From: Deinococcus taeanensis
GTDB taxonomy: Bacteria; Deinococcota; Deinococci; Deinococcales; Deinococcaceae
Assembly: GCF_020229735.1 (NCBI RefSeq)
Contig: NZ_CP083455.1
Span: 2,135,001 to 2,199,000, forward strand
Length of the DNA: 64,000 nt
Direction of reading: 5' to 3'
Shown here: piece after piece, positions 30,625 to 40,877 of the stretch
How the letters are laid out: each line of letters begins with the position of its first letter
Numbering within the stretch: position 1 is the stretch's first letter
The notes under the pieces: generated by a model
The model's database searches: none
What the model saw: the letters and a program-made list of their open reading frames with translations, nothing else
What the model was told of the DNA's origin: nothing
Position numbers and translations under genes: made by a program

Positions 30625-31779
30625 TCACTTCAGGCGTTTGTCCTGGGGATGCACGCCGTACACGGCGCCCCACGGTTCGTACACGCTCTTGAGCTTGTCG
30701 CGGCTCACCAGCTTCCCCTTGACCTTGATGGTGCGGGTCAGGACGCTGGTCATGCCCTGCATGGGCAGGTCCAGCAGGCGGCGGCGGCCCAGGGCGACGC
30801 GTTCGTCCGGGGTGTAGCTGGGCTGGGCGGGTGCCTTGAACGCCGTGATGACCGGCTGGCTGACGTTCACCTGCCGGCCGGTGTTGGCGCCGAACACGTC
30901 AAAGCGCAGGGTCTTGGCAGCCGTGTCCCAGGCCGCCTGGATAAACAGGTGCGCGCCGGTGTCGTTCTTCATGCGCAGGTTCTTTGCGGGGGCGTACACG
31001 GTGGCCTCATAGCCCACAGGGTCGTAGTAGTGCACGCGGTGGCTGTGCTCGTGCCGTTCGGTGACGGGCAGGCCGGCCTGGTACAGCGCGCGGAAGATGG
31101 TGGTGCTCACCTGGCAGATGCCGCCGCCATCCTCCTTGGCCAGGGTGCCGCCACTGATCACGAACCCCTTTACGAACCCGGTGCTGGCATCCACCTGCCC
31201 GATCTCCTCGTTGAAATTGAATTCGTGGCCGGGCGCAATGAAGAAGTTGTCGAGCTTGTCCGCGCCCACCAGGATGTTCGTTTCCCTGAAGGCGGGGCTG
31301 CCGCGGTAGCTGCTGGTGCCGGTGGCGACGTGCCACAGCACGCCGCGCTGGGCCAGCACGTCCACGCTGCGGCCCGGCTGCAGGCGGCCGATCTCGACCT
31401 GCGCGGTGCTCTTGCCGGCCTTGATGGCGTTCAGCAGGTTGGCTTTCGTGGCCTGACGGTCCAGGACCCAGCCGCTCTGCTGCGTGGCCACCCAGCTGCC
31501 CTTCACGTTGCGGAACACGGCCGGTGTGGGCTTCCGGGCGTTCACGCTTTTCTCCATGCGGTCCAGGAGGGGCGTGAGGGTGGTGCTCAGGCGCCCCACC
31601 TTGCGGGTGGCCTTCACCCCCTGGGCGGGGAGCGTCCAGGATTTCACGATGCTCTGCTCGCGCACCTCTCCCTTGCGGATGCTTTTCTCGCTGGTGGTCA
31701 GGATCAGTTTGAAACTGCCCTGCGCGTGGGCACTGGTGACCAGGGCGAGGGTCAGGAGGGGCAGGGCGAGGCGCTTCAT
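30625..31779 (-). CDS. exported VanW-family protein
   Basis: A 384-residue protein with a signal peptide (about residues 1-19, cleavage after SAHA). The VanW domain is visible as FFIAPGHEFNFNEEIGQVD, then GGTLAKEDGGGICQVSTTIFRALYQAGL and ERHEHSHRVHYYDP. VanW proteins accompany some vancomycin-resistance operons, but most, as here, stand alone and have an unknown envelope role. Confidence 0.9.
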   Translation of the reverse strand: MKRLALPLLTLALVTSAHAQGSFKLILTTSEKSIRKGEVREQSIVKSWTLPAQGVKATRKVGRLSTTLTPLLDRMEKSVNARKPTPAVFRNVKGSWVATQQSGWVLDRQATKANLLNAIKAGKSTAQVEIGRLQPGRSVDVLAQRGVLWHVATGTSSYRGSPAFRETNILVGADKLDNFFIAPGHEFNFNEEIGQVDASTGFVKGFVISGGTLAKEDGGGICQVSTTIFRALYQAGLPVTERHEHSHRVHYYDPVGYEATVYAPAKNLRMKNDTGAHLFIQAAWDTAAKTLRFDVFGANTGRQVNVSQPVITAFKAPAQPSYTPDERVALGRRRLLDLPMQGMTSVLTRTIKVKGKLVSRDKLKSVYEPWGAVYGVHPQDKRLK

Positions 31780-31836
31780 GCCTCACGCTAGGGGCCCGCA
31801 CCTGACCGGCTGTGAGCGCGCGTTACGGGACTCCTG

Positions 31837-31856
31837 AGCGGGCTTTGCGGCCCGCT
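31837..31856. terminator. hairpin after purK
   Basis: Seven-base-pair AGCGGGC/GCCCGCT stem with a six-base loop, about 40 bases after the purK stop. No T-run. Confidence 0.35.
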
Positions 31857-31894
31857 TAACGCGGCTGGGGCCTCCACCCCCCCAACGCGGCGCC

Positions 31895-33015
31895 CTACGG
31901 AATCAGTGGTTCCAGGGAGGCCAGCCGGGCGCGCAGGGTGCCGGGGTCCGGCGCAACGAGGTTCACGTGCCCCACCTTGCGGCCGTGCCGGTGCGCTTTG
32001 TGGTACAGGTGCACGCGGGTGCCGTCCAGTGCGTCAATCGCAGCCCAGTCCGGGGTCAGGGGCGATCCGTCCGGGCCGTCGACGCCCACGACGTTCACCA
32101 TCGCGGTGGGATGCAGGGGTCGCCAGTCACTCAGGGGAAGGTTCAGCACGGCGCGCACCTGCGCCTCGAACTGGCTGACCCCGCCGCCGTCCTGCGTGAG
32201 GTGACCGCTGTTGTGCACGCGGGGCGCGACCTCGTTCACGATCAGGTCCCCGCCGGGCAGCTGGAAGAATTCCAGGGTGATGAGGCCCTCCAGCGCCCAC
32301 GCGTCCGCGACGGCGCGCGCCAGTTCGCGGGCGCGCGCCTCGGTGCCGTCCGGGACCTGCGCCGGGAAGACACTGCTGCGCAGGATGCCGTCGCGGTGCA
32401 CGTTCTCCACCAGTGGTCCGAACGCCACCTGCCCGGCAGGGGTGCGGGCCACGGCGAGACTCACTTCCCGCTCGAAGCTCACGAGTCCCTCCAGCACGCA
32501 GGGCACGCGGCCCAGGTTCTCCCAGGCGGCGCGCAGCTCCGCGTCGCTGTTGACGCGGGCCTGTCCCTTGCCGTCGTAGCCAAGTTCACTGGTTTTCAGG
32601 ATGCCCCGGCCGCCCACGCGGGCCAGCGCGCCGGGCAGGTCCGTGTCGGCCTCAATGGCCTCGAACGGCGCGGTGGTCGCCCCGGCGCCCTGCAGCGCCC
32701 GTTTCTCGTGGGCGCGGTGCTTGCTGCGTGCCAGCAGTGCCCCGCCGGGCCGCACGGGCACCCGGTCCTGCAGGGCGGCCAGGGCCTCGACGGGCACATT
32801 CTCGAATTCCAGCGTTACGGCGTCACAGGCCGCCAGTTCGTTCAGGGCGGCCGGGTCGGTGTAGGGCGCGTGCAGGTGCCGGGCGCACAGGCGCGCCGGG
32901 GCGTGCTCGTCGGGTTCCAGCACTGTCACGCGGACCCCGAGGGGCAGGGCCGCCAGGGCCAGCATCTGGGCCAGCTGTCCGCCCCCAGGATGCCCAGCGT
33001 CTGTCCGGGCGTCAC
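31895..33015 (-). CDS. purK: PurK, N5-carboxyaminoimidazole ribonucleotide synthase, with an apparent frameshift near the N-terminus
   Basis: ATP-grasp enzyme carboxylating AIR to N5-CAIR in purine synthesis. The natural start is the GTG at 33015, overlapping the purE stop (GTGA), which gives [10 protein letters not shown] and then runs into the wrong frame. The expected [15 protein letters not shown] continues in another frame. One base appears missing in a five-C run at 32982-32986 on the plus strand. As read, only 31895-32965 is open (356 residues). Downstream motifs are normal: [37 protein letters not shown]. Confidence 0.85.
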
Positions 33016-33551
33016 TCGGCGCCCGCCTGGGGATGACCGTCGAAGAACGGATCGTCCAGCACCGCCTGCGTCTGCTTCTGCCGGAAGGCGTTCAGGTGAC
33101 TGCGCACGGCCTCGTCGGTGGTTGCCAGGAGCGCCGCGGCGAACAGCGCGGCGTTGCGGGCGCCGGCCGCGCCGATGGCGAAAGTGGCGACCGGCACCCC
33201 GGCGGGCATCTGTACAATGCTCAGCAGGCTGTCCTGGCCGCTCAGGGCGCGCGACTGCACGGGCACGCCGAGTACAGGCACGCGCGTGAACGCGGCCAGC
33301 ATGCCCGGCAGGTGGGCCGCGCCGCCCGCGCCGGCAATGATGCACGAGAGGTTCAGCCGTTCGGCCCGCGCGCCATAGGAGGCCAGCAGGGCCGGCGTGC
33401 GGTGGGCGGACAGGACGCGCACCTCGTATGGGACGTGCAGGTCACGCAGGACCTCAAGCGCACCCTGCATGGTCTCGAAATCACTGCGGCTGCCCATCAC
33501 CACGCCCACGCGCGGAGAGGTCGGGAAGGCAAGGTCGGTCACAGGCCGCAT
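33012..33551 (-). CDS. purE: N5-carboxyaminoimidazole ribonucleotide mutase
   Basis: Converts N5-CAIR to CAIR in purine synthesis, after PurK. The 179-residue protein shows [25 protein letters not shown] with the substrate-binding His, and [17 protein letters not shown]. The GTG of purK overlaps its TGA, so the two are coupled. Confidence 0.95.
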   Translation of the reverse strand: MRPVTDLAFPTSPRVGVVMGSRSDFETMQGALEVLRDLHVPYEVRVLSAHRTPALLASYGARAERLNLSCIIAGAGGAAHLPGMLAAFTRVPVLGVPVQSRALSGQDSLLSIVQMPAGVPVATFAIGAAGARNAALFAAALLATTDEAVRSHLNAFRQKQTQAVLDDPFFDGHPQAGAE

Positions 33552-33607
33552 GCTACCTGCCGCGGCGCCAGGTGCGGCGGCAGGCGTCCAGAGCAGTCAG
33601 GTGCGGC

Positions 33608-33865
33608 TCAGCTGTTCTCGCTGCTGTCGCGGTTGGTGCTCGCCGTGCCGTCCTCGGCGCCGCTGCCCCGTTCGATCAGGTCACCGGGGCGCAGCGCGGC
33701 GATCACGCCGCTGCCCTGCAGAGTGGACACCGCCGGAACGACCGGCGCCTCGTCCCGGCGGACCGCTTCACCCTGACGGGCGTCATTCACGAGGTTGCCG
33801 CCCTCCTGCTCGATTTCCTCCACGCTTTTGCCGAGCGGCGTGTCACCGTAACGGTTATCGGTCAT
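33608..33865 (-). CDS. small acidic hypothetical protein
   Basis: An 85-residue hydrophilic protein beginning MTDNRYGDTPLGKSVEEIEQEGGN, listed here only to its first 20 or so residues; it looks disordered. CACACT lies 6 bases before the ATG, a near-match to the leaderless box. It starts divergently from the 34040 gene. Function unknown. Confidence 0.55.
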   Translation of the reverse strand: MTDNRYGDTPLGKSVEEIEQEGGNLVNDARQGEAVRRDEAPVVPAVSTLQGSGVIAALRPGDLIERGSGAEDGTASTNRDSSENS

Positions 33866-34039
33866 GCCCGCAGTGTGCGGCGCCGCCCGGTACGCGGGGG
33901 TGAGAGGCCCGGCGGGCGTCCCTTTACCTTGCGGCAGGCCGCCCGGGACGCACTGGCGCGCCGCCCGGTATGCTGTGCCATCAGAAGAGCGGGTGGGGCG
34001 GGCACGGCTACGCCCCGCCGCGAACAAGAGGAGCCGACC

Positions 34040-35077
34040 ATGACCCAACGCCCCAGTGACCGCGCCGCGCAGACCCTGCAGGCCCTTGGACTGACCGACG
34101 CCCCCCTGAGTGCCCTGGAACGCGACGACGCACTGTTCGTCCTGACCCCCGACACGCTGCTGTACCAGGACGGAGGCGGAACCCGCCGCGTGACCCTGCG
34201 GGACCTGACGCGCATTCACAGTGACCAGGAGGGCGTGCTGCGCGTGGAAACGCCCGCCGGCACGGCCCTGACGGCCAGTCTTCTGGGTTTCGACCCGGGG
34301 CAGGTGCAGGGCTTCTTCGGGCAGGTGCGGGACGCCACGGCCCGCGCCAAGGAGCAGCCCACGTCGCCGCTGCCGCAGGCGGGCGCCGCGAAGACCTTTG
34401 CGCCCGCTCCGCCTGCGGTGGCTCCGCGGCCGGTGGCGAGTGCCGGTCACCCGGTGACCCTCAGGCCGTCCGCGGAACCGGTGCAGCCTGACCCGGTGCA
34501 GACGCTGCCGGACCGCTCCGAACCCGTGGGCGCCGAGCCCAGCCTGGAGGCCACGCCCGGACCGGTGCGTGACGCGCCGGTGCGTGACAGGCCGGTCACC
34601 TCCGAGTCCGTCCGGGTGGTCAAGGCCGCGCCTGTCACGCCGCCTGAGGCCGTCACGCCGGAGCGCCCGGCGGCCACACCGGTGGTGATCTCCTCGTCGG
34701 CCTTCTCCCCCAGTCGCCCGGCAGAGGCCCGGTCGGCGCCGGCCGCGCCGGCTGCGGCGCCCCTGGTCACAGAGGCTCCCACCGCCCTCCCGGCACTTCG
34801 CGGCTCGGCAGGCACGGTGGCCACGCTGGCACGGCAGGCGGACGTGGTGGACGGCCTGACCGGACGACTGCGCCTGCTGGGCATAGTGCTGTTCGTGGGC
34901 GCGGTCCTGCTGGCCGGCTTCCAGTTCCTGGCGGGTGAGCGGCTCACGGCCCTGTGGACACTCCTGGCCGGCGGGGTGGGCACCATCACGCTGATGGCGC
35001 TGGCGGAGATGGCGCGCCTGCTCGTGGCCCTGGCCCGCGCGTCCGGCGAGGGCTCCGGGGTGATGGATGTCGAATGA
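34040..35077 (+). CDS. membrane-anchored hypothetical protein with Pro/Ala-rich linker
   Basis: A 345-residue protein in three parts: an N-terminal soluble domain (about residues 1-100, with [19 protein letters not shown], resembling a PH-like or short-chain sensor domain), a Pro/Ala/Val-rich disordered linker (about 105-260), and two C-terminal hydrophobic helices ([36 protein letters not shown]). AAGAGGAG precedes the ATG. It overlaps lysK by 11 bases. No function can be assigned. Confidence 0.7.
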   Translation: MTQRPSDRAAQTLQALGLTDAPLSALERDDALFVLTPDTLLYQDGGGTRRVTLRDLTRIHSDQEGVLRVETPAGTALTASLLGFDPGQVQGFFGQVRDATARAKEQPTSPLPQAGAAKTFAPAPPAVAPRPVASAGHPVTLRPSAEPVQPDPVQTLPDRSEPVGAEPSLEATPGPVRDAPVRDRPVTSESVRVVKAAPVTPPEAVTPERPAATPVVISSSAFSPSRPAEARSAPAAPAAAPLVTEAPTALPALRGSAGTVATLARQADVVDGLTGRLRLLGIVLFVGAVLLAGFQFLAGERLTALWTLLAGGVGTITLMALAEMARLLVALARASGEGSGVMDVE

Positions 35078-36149
35078 CGCGCGCGACCTGCTGATTCGCG
35101 CGGTGGAGCTGTCCTCCCTGTCCGGTCAGGAAGGGCCGGTTGCCACGTTCTTCCAGGAGTGGATGGCCGCGCGCGGCTTTGAGGCGCGCATTGACGAGGC
35201 GGGGAATGCCGTGGGTGAGCGGGGCCACGGGCCGCTGACGGTGGCGCTGCTGGGGCACATGGACACCGTGCCGGGCGAGATCCCGGTGCGGGTGGATGAG
35301 CGCGGCGTGCTGCATGGGCGCGGCAGTGTAGACGCCAAGGGGCCGCTGTGCGCGTTCATGGCGGCCGTGGCGACCCTGCCGGACGAGGCGCTGAAGGCGG
35401 CGCGGTTCGTGGTGATCGGCGCGACTGAGGAGGAGGCGCCCAGCAGCCGCGGCGCGCGGCACGTCAGGACGGTTCTCTCGCCGGACGTGGTGCTGATCGG
35501 CGAGCCCAGCGGCTGGGAAGGCATCACGCTGGGGTACAAGGGCCGGCTGGTCGTGAAGGCGCAGGCCGTGAAGGAGAATTTCCACACGGCTGGCGACGGC
35601 AGCAGCGCGGGAGATGACCTGACCGAGGCGTGGTTCCGCGTCCGGGCGTGGGCGGCGGCGGCCGGTGAACCGGGCGGGGTGTTCGGTGGGGTGCAGGCCA
35701 CCATTCAGGAGTTGGGGGCCGGCACGGACGGCCTGCGTCAGCGGGCCTGGGGCACGTTCGGGCTGCGCCTGCCGGTCAGCGTGACGCCTCAGGTGGCGGA
35801 AACGGCCATCCGGGCGGTCCTTGAAGACCTGGACAGCGTCACTGTGGCGTTTGTGGGGCATGAGACAGCAGTCCGGCACGGGAAGGACAACCTCCTGACG
35901 CGGGCGCTGCGCGTGGCGATCCGCGCGCAGGGAGGCGCGCCGGTGTTCAAGGTGAAGACCGGGACTAGTGACATGAACGTGGTGGCCAGGCACTGGCCGG
36001 CGCCCACCGTGGCGTACGGGCCGGGTGACAGCGCCCTGGATCACACGCCGGAGGAACGCATCGACCTCGCGGAGTATGACCGGGCAGTGGCCGTGCTGCG
36101 TGACGCGCTGACGCGCCTGGCCCTTGGCGCGGCTCCCAAGGCCCCCTAA
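35067..36149 (+). CDS. lysK: [LysW]-lysine/[LysW]-ornithine hydrolase
   Basis: M20-type zinc peptidase that frees lysine (or ornithine) from the carrier protein LysW at the end of the alpha-aminoadipate pathway, as known from Thermus. The 360-residue protein has [24 protein letters not shown] and [15 protein letters not shown], giving the two-metal site. The start ATG lies within the end of the preceding gene. A strong terminator follows. The rest of the lys genes are elsewhere. Confidence 0.9.
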   Translation: MSNDARDLLIRAVELSSLSGQEGPVATFFQEWMAARGFEARIDEAGNAVGERGHGPLTVALLGHMDTVPGEIPVRVDERGVLHGRGSVDAKGPLCAFMAAVATLPDEALKAARFVVIGATEEEAPSSRGARHVRTVLSPDVVLIGEPSGWEGITLGYKGRLVVKAQAVKENFHTAGDGSSAGDDLTEAWFRVRAWAAAAGEPGGVFGGVQATIQELGAGTDGLRQRAWGTFGLRLPVSVTPQVAETAIRAVLEDLDSVTVAFVGHETAVRHGKDNLLTRALRVAIRAQGGAPVFKVKTGTSDMNVVARHWPAPTVAYGPGDSALDHTPEERIDLAEYDRAVAVLRDALTRLALGAAPKAP

Positions 36150-36169
36150 GGCGCACTTCACGTCCCTGT

Positions 36170-36220
36170 GGGAGCGGGCAGGGATTATCCGGTGGATGCC
36201 CTTGCTCCCTTTTTTCTTTT
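36170..36220 (+). terminator. intrinsic terminator of the lysK operon
   Basis: GGGAGC/GCTCCC stem extended inside by GGGCA/TGCCC, followed by a T-rich run (TTTTTTCTTTT). Confidence 0.75.
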
Positions 36221-36238
36221 GCTGCGGGGTCCGCTGAC

Positions 36239-37981
36239 ATGGACCCCGTCATGCTGGTGCTGATTCTGTTCGTGGTGGCCCTGGTGCTGTTCGCCACCGA
36301 GTGGCTGCCGGTGGATGTCACGGCGCTCGGGCTGCTCTCGGCGCTGCTGCTGCTGGGACTCCTGACGCCCAAGGAGGCGTTCGCCGGGTTCGGCAGTGAC
36401 ACGGTCCTGACGCTCGCGTCCCTGTTCATCCTGACGCGCGTGCTGCTCCGGGCCGGCGTCATCGAGTGGATCGGTGCGACGCTGGCGCGCCGTTCCCGCA
36501 ACGCCACGGGAACGCTGCGGGCCCTGCTGGGCACGGTGGCCAGCGTGAGTGCCTTCACGAGCAACACGGCCACCACGGCGGTGTTCCTGCCGGTCGTGGC
36601 GGGCATGGCGCGCCGCGCGGGCCTGCCGGCGAGCCGGGCGCTGATGCCGCTGGCGTTCGCAAGCATTCTGGGCGGCACCATCACGGTGATCGGCACGAGC
36701 ACGAACCTCGTGGTGTCCGGCGCACTCAGCGGCAGCGGCCAGAAACCGCTGGGATTCTTTGAACTGGCCTGGGTGGGCGTTCCGGTGGCCGTGATCGGTC
36801 TGCTGTACCTGTTTTTCGTGGCGCCGCGCCTGCTGCCGGCCCGGGACGCGCAGCTGGAGGACTCGCTGCGGGCGTACCTGGCGGACCTGACGGTCGCGCC
36901 GGGCAGCGTGCTGGCCGGGCAGACCCTGCGGACCACCGGTCTGGGCCGGGATCACGGTCTCACAGTTGTGGCGGTCCGGCGCGAGGGTCAGACGACCTAC
37001 GGCCCGGGTCCGGGGTTTGTGGTGCAGGAGGGCGACACCCTGACGGTCGAGGGGCCCACCGAGCGGATCCTGGTCGGCAAGGGAACGCTCGGGGTGATCA
37101 GCAAGAGTGAAGAGCGCCTGCCCCTGGACGGTACGGATCAGGTGCGGCTGGTGGAGGCGGTCGTCATGCCGGGCTCGCCGCTGCTGGGGCGCACGCTGCG
37201 CGAGGCACGTTTCCGGGAACGGTACGGGGCGTCGGTGCTCGCCCTTCACCGTCGCGCGCGGACGCTGGACCGCCTGGGAAAACTCCGCGTGCAGGTGGGG
37301 GACGTCCTGCTGGTACAGGGCGGCGCGGACCGGATCGACGCGCTGGGGGACCACCTGGTGGTGATGGGGGACCTGACCGAGCGGCAACGGGATCTGCGGC
37401 GGGCGCCGCTGGCGGTGCTGCTGTTCGGCGGGGCCGTCGTGCTGGGCGGTCTGGGCCTGGTGCCGCTGGGGGTGGCCGTGGTGGTGGCTGTCGCGCTGAG
37501 TCTGATGCTGCGCCTGATCACCCCGGAGGAAGCGTACTCGGCCGTGGAGTGGCCGGTGATTGTGCTGGTGGCGTGCATGCTGGCGTTCGGGACGGCCTTT
37601 GAGGGGTCCGGAGCGGCGAAGGCCCTGACCGGAACGCTCTCCGGGGTGCTGGGACCCCTGGGACCGTACGGCCTGCTGGGCGCCCTGTTCCTGGTGACCG
37701 TAGGGCTCACGCAGCCCATGAGCAACCAGGCGGCGGCGCTGGTCATGCTGCCTCTGGCGATCGGCACGGCGAAGACCCTGGGGTACGACCCGCGGCCGTT
37801 CATCATCGGGATTACGATCGCGGCCAGCAATTCCTTCGTCACGCCGCTGGAACCGTCGTGCATGCTGGTGTACGGTCCGGGCCGGTACACCTTCCTTGAT
37901 TTTGTGCGGGTGGGAGCGGGCCTGACGCTGTTGACCTTTCTGGTGGCAATGCTGATTATCCCGCGGGTGTGGCCGTTCTGA
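36239..37981 (+). CDS. SLC13-family permease with two TrkA_C domains
   Basis: A 580-residue inner-membrane anion/dicarboxylate or sulfate symporter of the ArsB/NhaD superfamily. N-terminal helices include LTLASLFILTRVLL and SAFTSNTATTAVFLPVV; two cytoplasmic TrkA_C domains occupy about residues 205-380 (VAPGSVLAGQTLR, VVMPGSPLLGRTLREARF); a second membrane half carries QPMSNQAAALVMLPLA. The substrate is not determinable. Confidence 0.9.
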   Translation: MDPVMLVLILFVVALVLFATEWLPVDVTALGLLSALLLLGLLTPKEAFAGFGSDTVLTLASLFILTRVLLRAGVIEWIGATLARRSRNATGTLRALLGTVASVSAFTSNTATTAVFLPVVAGMARRAGLPASRALMPLAFASILGGTITVIGTSTNLVVSGALSGSGQKPLGFFELAWVGVPVAVIGLLYLFFVAPRLLPARDAQLEDSLRAYLADLTVAPGSVLAGQTLRTTGLGRDHGLTVVAVRREGQTTYGPGPGFVVQEGDTLTVEGPTERILVGKGTLGVISKSEERLPLDGTDQVRLVEAVVMPGSPLLGRTLREARFRERYGASVLALHRRARTLDRLGKLRVQVGDVLLVQGGADRIDALGDHLVVMGDLTERQRDLRRAPLAVLLFGGAVVLGGLGLVPLGVAVVVAVALSLMLRLITPEEAYSAVEWPVIVLVACMLAFGTAFEGSGAAKALTGTLSGVLGPLGPYGLLGALFLVTVGLTQPMSNQAAALVMLPLAIGTAKTLGYDPRPFIIGITIAASNSFVTPLEPSCMLVYGPGRYTFLDFVRVGAGLTLLTFLVAMLIIPRVWPF

Positions 37982-38043
37982 GCACCAGCCCCAGGGGGCG
38001 GCCCCCGGCCCGCAGAGGGTGAGCCGCTGAATGCTGGGCCACG

Positions 38044-38076
38044 AGCGCGCCGCCCTGGGGTCCAGGGCGGCGCGCT
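38044..38076. terminator. bidirectional terminator hairpin
   Basis: Perfect 15-base-pair stem with a three-base loop between the convergent permease gene and the 53-residue protein gene. No T-run. Confidence 0.6.
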
Positions 38077-38107
38077 GCGGGCAGGGCAGCGGGAGCTGCC
38101 GGGCGCG

Positions 38108-38269
38108 TCAGATGAACAGGGGGGCGTCGGGGTCGTCCGGGAGGGGACGGTCCTTGCGGGCGAGCAGCGCGGCGGCCGTGCCAATCCCGATGATTGCGCC
38201 TATGGCAATCACGATCAGCGCCCAGGTGAGTTGGGCGTGCGATTGGTCCGGATTGCGGTCTGAAACCAT
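38108..38269 (-). CDS. 53-residue single-helix membrane protein
   Basis: A short ORF giving MVSDRNPDQSHAQL, then one hydrophobic helix (WALIVIAIGAIIGIGTAAAL) and an acidic/proline tail. TATCCT (38276-38281) lies 6 bases before the ATG, the usual layout here. Function unknown. Confidence 0.6.
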   Translation of the reverse strand: MVSDRNPDQSHAQLTWALIVIAIGAIIGIGTAAALLARKDRPLPDDPDAPLFI

Positions 38270-38275
38270 GCGCGC

Positions 38276-38281
38276 AGGATA
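38276..38281 (-). promoter_or_regulatory. leaderless-type -10 box of the 53-residue protein gene
   Basis: TATCCT on the minus strand, 6 bases before the ATG at 38269. Confidence 0.4.
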
Positions 38282-38341
38282 CCAGTCCCGCCGCGCCCGT
38301 TCGCTTACACGTGGTTCAGAGTTCTGACCGGCGGGCGTCGC

Positions 38342-39625
38342 TCAGTCGCTGGCGGCGGGCCGTTCGAGGCGGCGGGGCAAGCGGGTCCAGAGAAGCAGGA
38401 CGGCCAGCAGGCCCAGCGCGGCCAGCGCGATCAGGCCGGCGCGCGGCCCGAGGGGCCCTTCCCGGCTGATCAGGGTACTGGCAATCAGCGCGCCGGGAGG
38501 GCCCATGCCCACCAGCACGAAGGAGTACAGACTCATCACGCGGCCGCGCAGGGCGTCTGGAATGGTGAGCTGCACGGTGCTGTTGGCACTGACGAGCAGG
38601 CTCAGCATTCCGAAGCCGCAGGCGGCCAGCACGGGGAAGGCAGGCAGCGGGCCGGGGGTCAGGGCCAGCAGCACGGCGCTGACGATCAGGATGATCGCGC
38701 CGACGCGCAGATTGCGCAGCGGGTTGGGTTTACTCGCCTGCCACAGCGCCCCCGCCATGGCGCCGACACCGAACGCAGCGGAGAGGGCGCCGAAAGTGGC
38801 TTCGCGCGCGCCGAACACCACGCGGGCGTAGTACGGGATGATCACGTTGAAGTTAATGATGGTCAGACTCATCGCGCCGACGAGGAGCATCACGTTGCGT
38901 ACCGCTGGCGTGCCCCGCACGTACCGCAGGCCTTCTTTCACGTCTTCGAGCATGCTGCCGCGCGCGCCGGTGTCACGGTGAGGGAAGGGCAGCGTGGCGA
39001 TGACATACAGAACCACGAAGAATGACGCGACGTTCAGGTAGAAGGGCAGGGCCAGGCGCGCGATGTTGTCGCTGCTGCCGCCGGCCAGCAGATTCACGCC
39101 GAGCGCGGCAACCACGCCGAACAGCGCCTGCCCCAGCGTGCGGCTCACGTTGAAAGACAGGCTGTTCAGGGCCACGGCGTTGGACACGTCACTGCGGGGC
39201 ACGAAGTCCAGGACCATGCTCTGCCGGGCAGGCATGTCAAAGGCGTTGGCGGTGCCGCTCAGAAAGGCGATGACCATCACCAGCGGGAGGCTCACGACGC
39301 CCAGGTGGGTGGTGATGGCCAGGGCGGTGGCCGTGCACAGCAGCGCGATCTGCGTGCCCAGCAGGACGCGCCGCCTGGGGACCCGGTCAATCACGGCGCC
39401 CGCGAACAGGGAGAGCAGCAGGCTGGGCGTGAACTGCGCGACGGTCACCCAGCCGAGGGCCGCGCTGCTGCCGCCGGACAGTTCCAGCACGAGGTACTGC
39501 TGGGCCGTGGCCTGCATCCAGGACCCCACCAGGGACAGCAGTTGCGAAAACCAGTAGCGGCGGTAGTGGGCGTGGCGCAGCGCGCTGAAGGTGCGCGTCC
39601 GCCACGCCTGGGTGCGGGCGATCAC
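38342..39625 (-). CDS. MFS transporter (MFS_3/enterobactin-exporter-like)
   Basis: A 427-residue twelve-helix exporter. FSALRHAHYRRYWFSQLLSL and GSWMQATAQQYLVLELSGGS are the start typical of MFS_3 members; VIDRVPRRRVLLGTQ is the A-loop between helices 2 and 3. GTG at 39625 is chosen over the longer frame because TATGGT lies 6 bases before it. The substrate is unknown. Confidence 0.88.
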   Translation of the reverse strand: MIARTQAWRTRTFSALRHAHYRRYWFSQLLSLVGSWMQATAQQYLVLELSGGSSAALGWVTVAQFTPSLLLSLFAGAVIDRVPRRRVLLGTQIALLCTATALAITTHLGVVSLPLVMVIAFLSGTANAFDMPARQSMVLDFVPRSDVSNAVALNSLSFNVSRTLGQALFGVVAALGVNLLAGGSSDNIARLALPFYLNVASFFVVLYVIATLPFPHRDTGARGSMLEDVKEGLRYVRGTPAVRNVMLLVGAMSLTIINFNVIIPYYARVVFGAREATFGALSAAFGVGAMAGALWQASKPNPLRNLRVGAIILIVSAVLLALTPGPLPAFPVLAACGFGMLSLLVSANSTVQLTIPDALRGRVMSLYSFVLVGMGPPGALIASTLISREGPLGPRAGLIALAALGLLAVLLLWTRLPRRLERPAASD

Positions 39626-39814
39626 CCGCCCACCATACGCGCCTGACCGGCGCGCCCCGTGTGTGCGGGTCACGGCGCGCCCGGGGTGGCCCGCTCAACC
39701 GAACGGGGGGTGTGCTTGGCAGCCGCGGGGCAGGCGTGTTACGGTGCGCGGGTCAGGTTCAAATGGTTTCTTCACCGGGGTCTCACGCCGGTGGGCCTGC
39801 CTTTTCGACTCCTC

Positions 39815-40804
39815 ATGATCCAGATCCGATCCTTTCTTCCCCTACTGCTGACCGGCGCGCTCCTTGTGGGCGGTGCGGGCGCGCAGGGTGCCGTGACGGC
39901 CAGCGCGGGTGACCTGCGTGGGCAGGCCACGGTGACCGTGCAGGTGGGAGACACGGCCTACAGTCTGGCGCGCCGCGCCGGCCTGAGCGTGCCGGAACTC
40001 CTGACCCTGAACAGTCTGAGCAGCGCTGACCTGAAGGTGGGCCAGCTGCTGCTGCTGAAGCCAGCCCCCCCACAGACGTATGGGGTGCAGCCTGGTGACA
40101 CGCTGTACGGACTGGCGCGCCGGGCAGGCGTGACCGTAGACGCCCTTCTGGCGGCCAGCAACCTGCCCCAGGACGCCGTGCTGAAGGTAGGGCAGGTGCT
40201 GACCCTGCCTCCGGGTGCGGCGCTTGCCCCACTGGCCGTGGGACCGGCGGCGCCGGCCACGACGCCCCGGACTCTGCCGGCCGGCGGGGTGAGCGGGTCA
40301 CCGTTCCAGCCGGCGGCGCCGGCGCAGGTCACGCCAGTCCTGCAGCCTGGAGCGCCCATGCCGGGCGCCCAGGTGCCCGGCGCGGCCGTGACCACCGTTC
40401 TCCCGGACGCCACGTCGTGGCGTGGGGCCGCGATGGCGCTGCTGGACACGCCGTACGTGTTCGGGGGCAGCAGCCCCACCGGGACCGACTGCAGCGGATT
40501 CGTCCTGCAGGTTTTCACGCCGCTGGGGTTCTCGTTGCCCCGCACCAGTGCCGAGCAGGCCCGCGTGGGGCAGGACGTTCCACTGGCAGAGCTGTCGGCA
40601 GGCGACCTGGTGTTCTTCGACACCGGGGGAACCGGGCGGGTGTCGCACGTGGGCATCTACCTGGGGGACGATCAGTTCATCAGCGCCAATTCCTACCGGG
40701 GGCGGGTGTCGGTGGATCGCCTGAGTGCCGACCGGTACTGGGCGCCGCGGTTCGTCGGGGCGCGCCGGGTCCTGCCGGGTGTGGTGACGGCGCAGAGCCG
40801 TTAG
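39815..40804 (+). CDS. secreted cell-wall hydrolase: two LysM plus NlpC/P60
   Basis: A 329-residue D,L-endopeptidase-type peptidoglycan hydrolase. Signal peptide about residues 1-23 (ending GAGAQ); LysM 1 about 35-80 (VQVGDTAYSLARRAGLSV); LysM 2 about 88-130 (VQPGDTLYGLARRAGVTV); Pro/Ala-rich linker; NlpC/P60 domain with catalytic Cys226 (GTDCSGFV) and His278 (RVSHVGIYLGD). LysM modules tether it to the wall. ATG at 39815 is where the signal peptide starts. Confidence 0.93.
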   Translation: MIQIRSFLPLLLTGALLVGGAGAQGAVTASAGDLRGQATVTVQVGDTAYSLARRAGLSVPELLTLNSLSSADLKVGQLLLLKPAPPQTYGVQPGDTLYGLARRAGVTVDALLAASNLPQDAVLKVGQVLTLPPGAALAPLAVGPAAPATTPRTLPAGGVSGSPFQPAAPAQVTPVLQPGAPMPGAQVPGAAVTTVLPDATSWRGAAMALLDTPYVFGGSSPTGTDCSGFVLQVFTPLGFSLPRTSAEQARVGQDVPLAELSAGDLVFFDTGGTGRVSHVGIYLGDDQFISANSYRGRVSVDRLSADRYWAPRFVGARRVLPGVVTAQSR

Positions 40805-40829
40805 AGACACCTGTTTCCGGCACAGATGG

Positions 40830-40865
40830 CCCGCGCCGCCCCTGAACACTCAGGGGCGGCGCGGG
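40830..40865. terminator. bidirectional terminator hairpin
   Basis: Perfect 16-base-pair stem with an ACAC loop between the convergent NlpC/P60 and ribbon-helix-helix genes. Confidence 0.75.
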
Positions 40866-40877
40866 GGTGTGGTTCTG

